Assembly (NCBI RefSeq): GCF_000006565.2
Contig: NC_031476.1
Coordinates: forward strand, 6,542,400-6,606,399
Reading direction: 5' to 3'
Length of the DNA: 64,000 nucleotides
DNA from: Toxoplasma gondii ME49
Lineage: Eukaryota; Apicomplexa; Conoidasida; Eucoccidiorida; Sarcocystidae
This document shows positions 36,573 to 47,180 of the stretch, in pieces (position 1 is the first letter of the stretch; each line of letters opens with the position of its first letter). A program made the position numbers and the translations under genes. The notes under the pieces are model-generated. The model searched no databases. It was given only the letters and a program-made list of their open reading frames with translations, and was not told where the DNA came from.

Positions 36573-39500
36573 CTGCACCCAAAACGAAGGCAAAAACCTC
36601 TTCCGACTGACGCGGTGGAGACGCAAAGTGATCCGTTGCACGAGTGAGAAGACAGCTATCTATCGCAGGTCATGCCTGGAACGACAGAAAACGTTTGACA
36701 CAGGAATCAAAGTGAAAAACGACGGGGTAGTGTGGGTACATGTCGCGAGTGTCTCCGTATCTTTTCGACCAAGTCGATTGCGCGCGGCTGAAGTTTTCCA
36801 GGAAAGGAAAGCTGAACGCGATGGACATTTCGCAAAGAATCTTGTGAGTTAACTCTTAAGGTGGGACACAGAAAGAGAGCAATCAGGATAAAAAACCACG
36901 CTGAGAGGCAGTCGCGAAGGCAGACATGAGCGGAACTCGCACACCCATGAGACGCGAAAAAGACGCAGAGGAACGTCCGTTTATGTTCACACACGAAGAA
37001 ACAAATTTTTAGTCAACAGCATGCAACACGAATGAGCTGACACCTGAAGGAAGACTCTTGCTCGTGACAGCTCCGTTTCCAAATGGGGTTTCTGAGTCTT
37101 TATTGCGGCACTCATCGAGAGAACGAAGACTCTTGAGAGTTCGTTTCCTGCCTGCTGGCAGTGGAAGTTGTGCGATCGACCGGATGCGTGCTACGGAGGC
37201 GAGGTTTGGAAGTAAGTTTTTCCTGTGTGTAATGAGGAAGGTCTGACGAAAGAGCAATCGACGCTGCTTCCTCGTAAGGCAGTGCCGCGAACGAAGAGGC
37301 ACACAGTAGGTGGAATGCAGTGGTGACAACAGAACAGGAGACGAAATTCGGTGAAGAAAGGCGTCGAGACATCGGGTGTCGACCTCGAGAAAGTCAAACC
37401 TAGACAAGAAGGAACCTGCTTAGGGCCGTTCCACCCGACACAATATGGTGAGGAGCGTCTGAGGCAGAGCACGGAAATTTCTCCATCGAAAATGGAATTC
37501 AAGAGTAGAATGACAATGCAATTGTCTGCCCTTGCGTACCCGGCACTCTTTCAATTTTCTGATTCTTTGCTCTCACCTCGTTCTTTCGCCATCTTCCACG
37601 GACGGGGCGCCGTGGGAAACGAGGACGGCCGAAATGAAGAGTGGATTTCGCGACCCCTAAAATTCCAATCGAATTCGCCACTCGTTTCCCTCTGGAACAC
37701 TTGGGAAGCAGAAAGCAGCGGCGACGAGAGAAACGCAGTTCTGTCACTGACAAGAAAGTTGTTGACAATTTGGTAATGCTCACGTTGGCATTTCTGTTTG
37801 ACAAGAAAGCTTTCCCGAAGGGGAGACGTCCCCAGTCTACATGCGTTTGGCTGACTTTCTGGAAATGCTCCGCGGAAACAAGCGATAAAAAGACACGCAG
37901 ATTCGCGGAAGAAATACTCTCGTGGTTTGGAGAGCTTTCCTCGCAGACTTCCGAATTTTGCAATCAGGCGAGGTGGACTGAGTGCACACCAGACACGCCG
38001 CGGGCGCGCTCGGACGGCTGCAATGCAGGAGAGCGGGGAGCGCAAGCTTTCCCTGGAAAAAAAGGAGTTCCTACAAACATACGAACCAAAGTTCGCATTG
38101 TATATTAAGGGACTCGCAACACCCTTCTGTAAAGGCCTTCAGAAATGAATTTGCGCGGTATAATGTGTAGCCGTCCGAGAGAACGGTGGTGTAGCTGTCT
38201 CTCGCGTAGTTACGGTGGAGCATCTGTGGCAGCTGAGCACACCGGTTTCGGAAGACTTCTTTCCATAGAGTCCAAGAGGCGGATTGAAGCTTGCAGTTCG
38301 CTCGTGAAGGAAAGCGACTGGAAATGGATGCTTCAGTTAGTTGCGAGTGCGGTGGCCGATGAAAGGATGATGTTCCTTTACAGCTTGCAGTTCCCCAGCG
38401 GAAGAGAGCTTTCGAACCGGGGAGAGAATACTCGTGGAGAAAGAGCGGGCAGAATGAGGTTTCCAGAGTTGTCAGAAACGTGGTGTGACGGGCAGAAACC
38501 TGGCTGCAACCGAGCGAAGGAGAGAAGCGGGTCTAGACAAACAGTTTCGGACCGTCGGTTTCACAAGAATCCTTGGACTTGTCGCAAACACCCCGGGAAG
38601 TCAATTTGGAGGCGGAGTCCCCGAGGTGGCGGAGTTTCCTCATCTCAAGAAAGCATCAAGAAAGAAGACCCAGAAGTATAGATTCAATTCACGGCGGCAT
38701 ATAACTGAAAGGTTGGGTTTCCTCGAGCTTCCGAGTCCACGCCTGCTATGGTACAGGAAGGATGAGGCCAACAAGTCCCGTGTCACTGTGCATATCCATC
38801 TCATAAAGACAGCACAGGACTACCTAAGAGGGACAAAAAAACTGATCCATATAGCAAGTTCCTCTGTTGCCGTTGAAACGAACAAGGGCGCACATCACAC
38901 GACAATCTGGCCGCTCGCTCTCTAGTAACAATGTCGGTCTTTGCCTCCTGCACGTGCTCGCTGGACCACCGCCGTCAGATTTTAGAATTCACCGCTTCCG
39001 GACATTTCCACAAAGGCCACTGTATCCCTCTACAAGCATCCAAAATTGTCTCGTCTCCTTTCAGCAGACTTCCTCGTAGCAGGCCATTCTTCGCACACAG
39101 AACGGCGCTAGGTACCACAGCTCAGCTTCCCAGAAACTAAAGAACACCCGCTGGGTGGAGAGTGTGCTCAATCCCACCGGATGCCTCGGTTACGGCCACT
39201 GAACGGTTCCACTGAAAATTGAACACAGGTGATGCTGCCTTGATTTGCGTTCATTGCCTCACGGGAAGAATCTGCGTTTGGTGTCGGGTTGATTGTGGAG
39301 GAAGTCTACGGATAACGTCGAGGAGTTGAAGCAGAAAAGAAACTTGCCAGGAGTACGGGACAGCTGAAAAGGGTGGCACCTGAAAAATAAAAGAGAAAAC
39401 ACGACTGAAAAGGCTACTGCCAGGGTTTCATGTCCGCTGAAAAAGGAACTGATAAGGTCCGACTTCTAAGCAAAATGCTAAAAAACTTGAAGGTTCTAAG

Positions 39501-39699
39501 CTGCATCAGCCTGAGACAACTCTGACACGGACTTTTAGAGTCGCGAATTTAGAGGGCGGGAAAAAACAAGAAGGAACAAGTCCCCTGGTAGCTTCGTAGA
39601 CCGCACTGTGGAGGAAAGGAGAATCGCCAGCTTACGTGTGTTGTCAATCATGCACACAACACAGGAATTTAGAATCAAAAGGACACTCAGACAGAGTCA
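36573..39699. other. Spacer with the missing 5' exon of the HP1-like gene
   Basis: This holds the unlocated first exon(s) and promoter of the HP1-like gene and the 3' UTR of the pyroglutamyl-peptidase gene. An ATG near 36827 on the minus strand opens a frame of about 55 codons, but no phase-matching donor convinced me. I found nothing with family features elsewhere. Confidence 0.45.
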
Positions 39700-42600
39700 T
39701 CAGTCGGCTAAACGAAACGCAAGGGGCAGGGGCCAGAATTCAGCTATAGACGAATGAGCGCGCGATGCGGATGCGAAATTGAATTGATGCGTTTGGCGCT
39801 GTTGCTTCAGAGCAACGAAAAAAATAGTGCTGCCGATAACGTTTGAGAACTTCTTCAGTTTCCGAGAGTCCCGGTGTTGCTGAATACTTTTACAAGCGAA
39901 AACCGCTTGAATATCTTCCATCGTTAAGCCCAAGCTCACATGGACGAACAAGACTTCGGCGTCAGAATTGAGGTTTTCCAGAAGCGATTGGTAGCTGCAG
40001 GAAAGCAGAGCGAAACACCAGAGAGTACTCCACTCCGTCCTTTCATACCACGGACTGTGCTAACAAAAATCTCAAGGAACGGACCGATTCGTGGAGGGAG
40101 GGGGCAGGCAACAGTCGGAGACACAAGGGGGATTCGATTTACCCGAATCGAAATGCTGTCTGAATTCGAAGTCCGTCAAACCGGAAACAGTCTTCGAAAT
40201 TCCAAAGAAGCACTCGACTCTCGGGGTGCAGTTTGAGAGTGCCGTCGACCACTGTCTTCGAATTGTTTAAAGTCAGGAGTACAGTATCTTCCAGATGCAC
40301 ATCCGTCGTGGCGACAAGCGTACCACAGAACAAGCAGATTTCTCCAGCCAGACATGTCGAAGCACCATCTCTACACACATCGCCATGTGCGCCTGGTGTG
40401 CTTGTCGACGGCCACAACTGCCACGGGTGAGACTGACACAGCAGCGAACGTTTTCACTCTTTTCCGAGAATTCACAGTTCCCATGAAACTGGTTACGACG
40501 CCAGATGTTTCTAATTGATTCGTCGAGACCTCGTACTCTCTTTCAGGTCCACGTTCTTCGTACGACGCCTTCCATCTTCTACACGTCTCTAATCAGGCCA
40601 ATATACAAGTCTCGTGATGTCCGAAGTACAAACGTTGACGCCAATCGTGTCGCTGTGCGCCAGATGCCTTTTTATCACAGTCTCACTGCAGAGGTGCGGT
40701 TGAGCTTTCTGTCGGTCACCTGGCAGGTGCAGCATCGTGCTCTGTATTCCAGACTAGAAAACCTTCCCACCCAGCACCTACTACATATAATTACAGACGA
40801 AGCGGCCGGCGTTGCTTGAGGTTTCGCAAGGGAACCCGCGGTCTCTGAGGCTCGAACAAATTTCCTGGGGCGACACATCAGGCACATGCAGACGCTGCAG
40901 AGCATCCGAAGTCGTTTCTGTAAAGCCATTCCTTCAAGCGTCCAGTTGCCTTCTGTGACCCCTCGCCACTCACTCAGCTTCACAGCAGTGGCTGGCATCT
41001 GCTACCTATCTATCTATCTACCTATCTATCTACCTATCTATCTATCTTTATATCTATCTTTATATCTATCTATATGAACACTGCGTTATCCCTTCAGTCT
41101 GACAAGCCACCAGCTTCAGCACCAGTTCAAGCAGAGCCCCACCCGAGGACTCTGGCGTCTGCGTAGCCCGGGTCGCATGTGATTCTGTCGCGGTATACGA
41201 GGAGTGACGGAAGGATCGGCCGGAGATACGTTCTGTTTTACCTCCAGTGGAAGGTTGGTGAGCAGCCTCTCAGGGCCGGTTTCAGAGATTCGCTGCTTTT
41301 CCGGAAGAAAGCCCCGCTGGTCTGGGATGCTGAAGTGCGCCTCTGGTGCGCGCAAGGAGAAAATACACACCACGCGTGTGATGAAGAGAGAGACACGGCT
41401 GAAGCCTCTGTTTCCAGCGACACTCCCAGTGTGAAAAAGTGGAAATGAGCAGTGTGCTTTTTGGTAGCAGTCCGGAGATCTGTCCGCCAAAACAACAGCG
41501 AAGCGAGGGGAGAAATACCCTAATTACGGAGAAGATGCGCTCAGTTAGATAGCTCACTTCCGTAGAAACAAAGAGTTGAAGTGCGTGGAAATGCATCCTG
41601 TTCGAAAGAGTGTTACATTCGAACTAGCCACGTACCGTTGACGCCAACTTTCTCGAGCTCAAACGCGGTTGCAGACTGGTTGAGACCTAAATGAAGAGCC
41701 AGTTTTTTCAGAATCCTCCCGTCTGATGCCTTCGCGTGTTCGTCTCCATTCGCTTCGCGAGTACCGTCCCGCTCCGAGTCCGAAACCTGTGTCGCCGTTG
41801 TTTCCTGCCTTAGTGACAGTGTTTTTAGCATCCCCTGCATCCTCGCAACCGGATGGGTTCCGCTGACACCCTCAACTTCGCTGAATTCGACTTCAGCCGG
41901 TCGCTTTCCCGAACTCTCTATGTGCGCATTTCCTCCGTCGGCGCTGCGAGTCACAGTCGCCGGTGTCCTTCGTGCGTTGTCCGCCGCCTCACTTGTTTCC
42001 TGGGGACCCGCGGCGTTTCGTACTCGTGAATCCAAGTCTGAGAGTGCCGTTTTCCCCCCTTCTGTCCACGAGCAAGTTGCAGACCGAAGAACTGCGGCGA
42101 TTCGCAGCGCAGCCTCTTTCGCTGCCGCTGCCGCCACTTCCAAAATTTCTACCCCACAGAGATGGATGGCGGGAGAAACGGAGCAAAAGGGAGGCGAATA
42201 TGAAACGCCTTTCCCAGAGTGCTTGTCTCCCCTTTCACCTGCCCCCTTCTGAGTTTCTTCCACCGTGAAAACCCCGTCTTTCCCCGTCCATGAGTCCGAG
42301 ATTTGACTCGCGCGTGTCTGTCCCCTGTGGTGGCCTGCCGCCTCCCGCTCTTCCCGTTCGCCGATGCGGGAATTTTCTCTCCCGTCATCTTGATGCGAAG
42401 AAGCGTTGTCCAGCTCTGCCGAGCACGAAGTGCCTACGTCGTCGAAAGGAACGCCTGACCGGAGTGGAGGGACGAGTTTTTCTGCCGGGGTTTCGTTTAC
42501 CAGATGACTTTTTGCGTCCTCTTCCCTGGAAACTGAGGAAAAATCCACCAGTGGGTCTTGTATTGAAATGGCTTCGCCCCGTTGTGCTTGCAAAAGAGCA

Positions 42601-43877
42601 TACCCTAAATTCGAGACCAAACAGGCCGTCGGATTGTTTCGGACTGATCCAAACGGACCGAACCCCGTCACGTAGGCGACGAGAAACGCCCTCGAGTCGT
42701 CGTTTTCTCGCGGAGACTCCAGATATGACACAGAACGAGTAGGCAGAGAGGATGCAGAGGAAAGCGTTCCGTTGTGCGGAACACTTTCACTCAGATCGTG
42801 GACGGGCAGCATTGTACGGGCGTCACTGACAGAGGGTAAATAAGGAGCGACACGGAGAAGGCGGGTTGTTGACAGGAATTGTGCCATGCGTGTCTCACCG
42901 TCGACCCCTTCACCAATGGACGGGTCGCGTTTTCCACCGGAAGAAACACGCGGAGCAAGCCCGGGAGAGTCAGACTCTTCGGAGAAGCGAGAAGCTTCAG
43001 TTTTGAGTGTTCCTTCCTCGTCCCGATCGCTACCACTTTTAAAAGGCGTCACGAGCTTTGAGGCATAAAGAGAAGTGAATCTTGACGTGAGACCAATGGG
43101 CAGCTTTCGGGAAAGATCTGCCGGGTCAGAACCCACGGAAGGAAACAAAAACGACTTGGTCTCGGAGGCTGAACGTGGAGTGGACTTGTGCAAGCGGAGT
43201 ACAGACGAGACACGAGAGAGCGGTGCAAAAAACTTAGACGAGGAAAGTGCTCGCGTATTCACGGAGAGCGCAGGTAAGTGTGTTTCGAGTGACAGATTCA
43301 CGCTTTCTCGTGGTTCGTTGTCTCCAGGGAGAAGAGACAGGGGAGCACCAGAAAGATCCGACAGCGGCTGGGGAACGGCCAACGAGTCGCTGTGATGAAC
43401 ATCAAAGAGACCAGAGGCCTGGATAGCGTCCAACGGAGAAGGCGACAGATCAAGAAAGGACCGCAGAGACGGCTCTGAAGAACTGGAAAAACTGGCAAGC
43501 CTTCCACGGGGAGTGTCGGCGTGGCGCCAAAAACTCAAGGCGGGACTGGCCTGCGCCGTGCCGGGTGCGCGAGCTTCCGCACACGAGCCCTGGAAAAGAA
43601 CACTTAGTTGAATGAGGAAAAACACGAGTAAAAAACGGGGAGAAACCAGGGAATCCACGAAGAGGCGAGCAAATGTGCTATGAAGGACAGGCTCCGGCTT
43701 GACCGGACCGACGGTGACGACCCGTGTCTTCAACTTTGCTCGATACTGTCGCGTACCTAGCCCGGCCCTACCCATTTTTTGCCGGTGACTTTCTTCATTT
43801 TCGGACGCCCCCTGCAGAATTGCACAAAAAACATGTGCGGTAGTGTGCAGAATGCCAGAAAATTTCTTTACCGGCAA
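39700..43877 (-). CDS. Pyroglutamyl-peptidase I (peptidase family C15) with membrane segment and large insertions
   Basis: Four exons chain in phase: 41636-43877, 41242-41342, 40782-40894 and 39700-39994, for 916 residues if the first ATG is used (a second lies about 34 codons in, MGRAGLG). The C15 hallmarks are present: VTGFGPFGSVRNNPTA at about residues 403-418, HLGLNQSATAFELEKVGVN at about 729-747 (the Glu of FELEKVGVN matches the catalytic acid region), NEAHFSIPDQRGFLPEKQ after the first intron, catalytic Cys in NAGRFVCNYMYYQSL (about 815) and catalytic His in VLFVHVSLG (about 837). C15 enzymes are usually near 200-220 residues. Here a 400-residue extension with a hydrophobic stretch (RFLLVFFLIQLSVLFQG) precedes the domain, and about 250 extra Ser/Glu-rich residues split it between the first two motifs. 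A type II membrane or secreted form is inferred. The reaction is removal of N-terminal pyroglutamate from peptides. Confidence 0.9.
41001..41074. repeat. TATC tetranucleotide microsatellite in a peptidase intron
   Basis: (CTAT)n with CTAC variants, then TTTATATCTATC units, inside the intron between exons 40782-40894 and 41242-41342. Confidence 0.92.
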
Positions 43878-46535
43878 GACGAGAGCGAGGCCTCACTTTG
43901 TCGGATGCAAAGGCCAGTAACGAAGATGGAAACGCAACCGCGCAGGTGACCCCGACAGACTGCGGCACCTGCAGATGAAACGCGTCTGGCTCACCAGAGA
44001 AAAGCCCTCTCCAAACTTTCTCCTATGTTCCTGCCTTTCTGTGTGGTTTAGTAACAAATAAGCCTCTGGCAGCACCCGCGCTCCAGCGACAAGACAACAA
44101 AGCGACGGACGGCTTTTCCGCGCCGTGCCTAGCTGGAGAGCCTGCAGCTCCTCACCGGAAATCGCTTTGCGGCTACGGAGACACCATCTTTGCGTGCGGC
44201 TCGAGATATCCCATCCGTCGTGTCTCCTCGAGGAGCTGTGGAGTAGAGGGGTAGTACAGGGACATGTGCTTCAAAGAAAGCCAACGGCATAACAAACATC
44301 CCCCTTGTCTGTCCATGACTCCCTGCCTTCTCTGCTTTCCACGAATACGCGCAACTGTGTAAAAAGGTAAGATGTGAGCGCAAAAGCAGCGCCACAGTCC
44401 GCGAGCTTTTCTCAGACAGTCCAACCGATACAGAAAACGCAATTGTACTTCAAGTTTTCCTCGCAGCTGTATGTACACCCGGAGTCATGACCGTACACAC
44501 ACTTATCGCACTGTGGCACCCCTTCCTCAGCCAGCGACTCTATCGTGAAGACCTCGCAGTGCATTCTGCCGGCAAAAGAGTCACTGGTTCTCGAAGAACC
44601 AGGGGATTTCCGCGGCGATGTTTGTCAGGTGTGCGTTTGGCGCAAGGTTTGTGACAAGCATCGTGCGTTGCGCCGTAGCACTGGTAGCTGCTACACATTT
44701 GTCTTAGACGAACGTATTTCCGAGATAATCAGTGAAGCCTGTCCCCCCTCCTGATTTGTGTGCATGGACGCTGGAGGTTCCGTCTCGATGCGAGACTTCT
44801 TGCAATATGAATATTTATGGGTACCTTTCGTTCGTCATCAACTCGAAAGCTATACATCCCACAGCAGATACATGAGGTCCAGAGCACAGGAGCTCCCTTG
44901 CATGAACAAAGCGGTTGACTTTCAGTTTAACAGTATCCTGCAGAGGTGGACTCAGACAGCGAAAGGCAACGCCACGCAGCTGGTCTCCTGCCCAGAGCAG
45001 GACTTGAGGCACCATCGATGCTAAGTTCCGGCACTCTCCTCGTGGACGCAAGATGGCTTTAACAGGCAGAAACTTGCATAAGGCGAATATGGCACCCGCA
45101 GACATGCTCTCGGCCGGTTGTGTTTCGTTTTAATATGCTTTAGGCACAGAAAAGAATAGAGAGTTTCAACAACTCATCACTTCCTTCTTTCAGTAGTTTT
45201 CGCTGTTGCGTTCCCCTAGTTTATCTGCACGCAATTTCCTTGCCCTCGCCCCCCTTCTCCTGCAGTTTTCTTCGTACTTCGTAGGAAGTGTGTCCGTGGT
45301 CGGATTTAAAAATGCCACTCGGGGATACGTTCCCGCAGCACGGTCCTCCAGTAACTCATCAGTACGTTGATTCGACGGCGCAGAAGCAAAGCCGCGCGAA
45401 GCTCGTACTGCGTTTTCACTGTATTCATTCAACAACGAAACCGTAGGGCGTCCCGCGTTCACACTACATTTGACATCTTTGGGTGACTCAGTGTGCAAAA
45501 ACGTCAGCAGTTAGGTCGCTTGACAGTGGACGAATGCCGGGATGAATAGATCTTTAGTTGTTCTCTGTGTGGGAGTCGCGGGGGCAGTTGCGACTCCGGT
45601 GGCTGTAAGCACGTCGACTGAAGCGGTTCTTTGAATTAGAGCAAACAGGCGACTTGGCAGTTTCCATATATCACTGATCGAGCGACTTGTTATCCGCGAA
45701 GTCACTCCTTTTCGAGACGCCTGCAGCGTTGCCACTTACTGTGAGTGTGCAATAATCACACCTCTGCATCCAGGCTTTACAACTTGGTGAGTGCATTATA
45801 TTCTTCACCAAACGTTGCGAACGTTTTCATAAAAAAATCAATTTTTTCACTTTGCTGCAACCATTCCAGCACTGGCCTCATAGTTCTCGCCTTCTATCAG
45901 TAGCGGCTGGTCTGTGACTTTTTTGCCCGAGTCGGTACTCTTGCGCCGCTACACGAGATGATATCGTGTTTGCCGCATGTGCAAAGGCTTGGCTTTTCTT
46001 GAGTCTCTGCGAGTTCAAAACGAAACAAAGAAACAGCCAAAACATTCGCGAAAGGTGAACACTTGCGAGAAACTTTTCTCATCTCTGACCCTACGGGCCC
46101 ACACCGCAGCACAGGAGGGACTCTCAAACGGCGGCTTGTGGATGTCTGCACATTATCTTAGTGGGCTCACCAAGATTCGAAATAGTCACCTTTTCTGAGT
46201 TCCACACGCGCGCAAAAAAGGGACAGGTGTATTAGGCGCAAACGCACTTGTGGGCACTGCGCCTTCCCACTGTTTCTCCAACTGTAGATCAGTTGTCACT
46301 GTTGTTCCTATCCGTCGTGACGAACAGAGAACCACAAGCGCCTTCAGATGTAATAGAGCACCATTCGGCTCACCGCCACTGTCGTTGCCTCGAGCAAACA
46401 TATGAACTCCTCACAGAGCGAAACCGTTCTCACCTTCTGCAAACTCCCTCGTTGGCTTGCGGGTTTCCGGATTTCCCGCGCTTGCACGTTGTTTAGGTAA
46501 CTCACGGATGTCTCAGCCTTACAACGTGCACCAAG
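43878..46535. other. Divergent spacer between the peptidase (minus) and SRS-like (plus) genes
   Basis: Both flanking genes start here and point outward, so both promoters must lie within. ORFs are at most about 100 codons and have no recognisable features. No microsatellite stands out. Confidence 0.5.
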
Positions 46536-47180
46536 ATGACACGTCCGCTGCTCCGTCCGCTTTGCTGCGGCGTTGGCCGACAAAGGTTTTTGTCTGTGTG
46601 CATCTTTCTGGCTGCCTTTTCTCCTGCCTTGCTTGCCTGCTCAAACCGCGTATGGCCAGACGGGGCTTCTCCGCCGGCAAGCTACTTCCTGATAGTTGAG
46701 CCCGAGGGAATCACCAAACCCCGCACGCAAGAAGTTTCCCTGCTCGGTGGACAGAGTTTCGCTCTGGTCGATAAGACAGCAAACGGGCTCGAATTCAACC
46801 CGGCCTCCTGGGACACGACAGCGCTCCCGTTCGATGACTCCCACTGTCAGACAGACCAAACTATTTCCATGGGTTCGCTCTTCCCGGAGGCGACTGCCCA
46901 ACTCTGGAGCCAGGTAGCTCCCCAGCCCGCTGAGGCGGAGGCAGGGGTGAAGAAAATCTACAAATTCGTCACTCCGCCAATGGAGCAACTCCCGCGAAAG
47001 GCCGTCAACTTCTGTCTCGTGGCCTACAACAAACAAGCTCGCGGATCGAGAACTGGCACCACAACCGAATCTGAAACAGCCGGGCCAGCTCTCACACTCG
47101 TGTTTCATGCAGCTGGACCACAAGCCACGTTCGGCATCGCACTCGCCACTGTTTTCTTACCTCTCTTTTCCGTCTTTTAA
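46536..47180 (+). CDS. SRS-like (SAG1-related) GPI-anchored surface protein, single domain
   Basis: A single-exon ORF of 214 residues. Residues 1-34 form a signal peptide (FLSVCIFLAAFSPALLA, cleavage before CSNRV). The middle resembles one SRS domain: GLEFNPASWDTTALPFDDSHC recalls the LxFxP...C strand pattern, and YKFVTPPMEQLPRKAVNFCL recalls the F-x-x-P...LP...FC pattern seen in SAG1-family D2 domains. The last 20 residues are hydrophobic (ATFGIALATVFLPLFSVF) after a small-residue region, as expected of a GPI signal. SRS domains usually carry six cysteines in three disulfides, whereas here only three remain in the mature part. It is thus a diverged or degenerate member. SRS proteins coat the zoite and act in host attachment and immune interaction. 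A stand-alone gene far from other SRS copies is unusual, since most are in tandem arrays. Confidence 0.68.
   Translation: MTRPLLRPLCCGVGRQRFLSVCIFLAAFSPALLACSNRVWPDGASPPASYFLIVEPEGITKPRTQEVSLLGGQSFALVDKTANGLEFNPASWDTTALPFDDSHCQTDQTISMGSLFPEATAQLWSQVAPQPAEAEAGVKKIYKFVTPPMEQLPRKAVNFCLVAYNKQARGSRTGTTTESETAGPALTLVFHAAGPQATFGIALATVFLPLFSVF

Noticed and set aside
36160..36852. Plus-strand ORF of 230 codons
   Set aside because: It is antisense to the first chromodomain exon and has no features of its own.
37499..38108. Overlapping ORFs on both strands (about 155-164 codons)
   Set aside because: No family motif, no phase link to the HP1-like gene, and mutually antisense.
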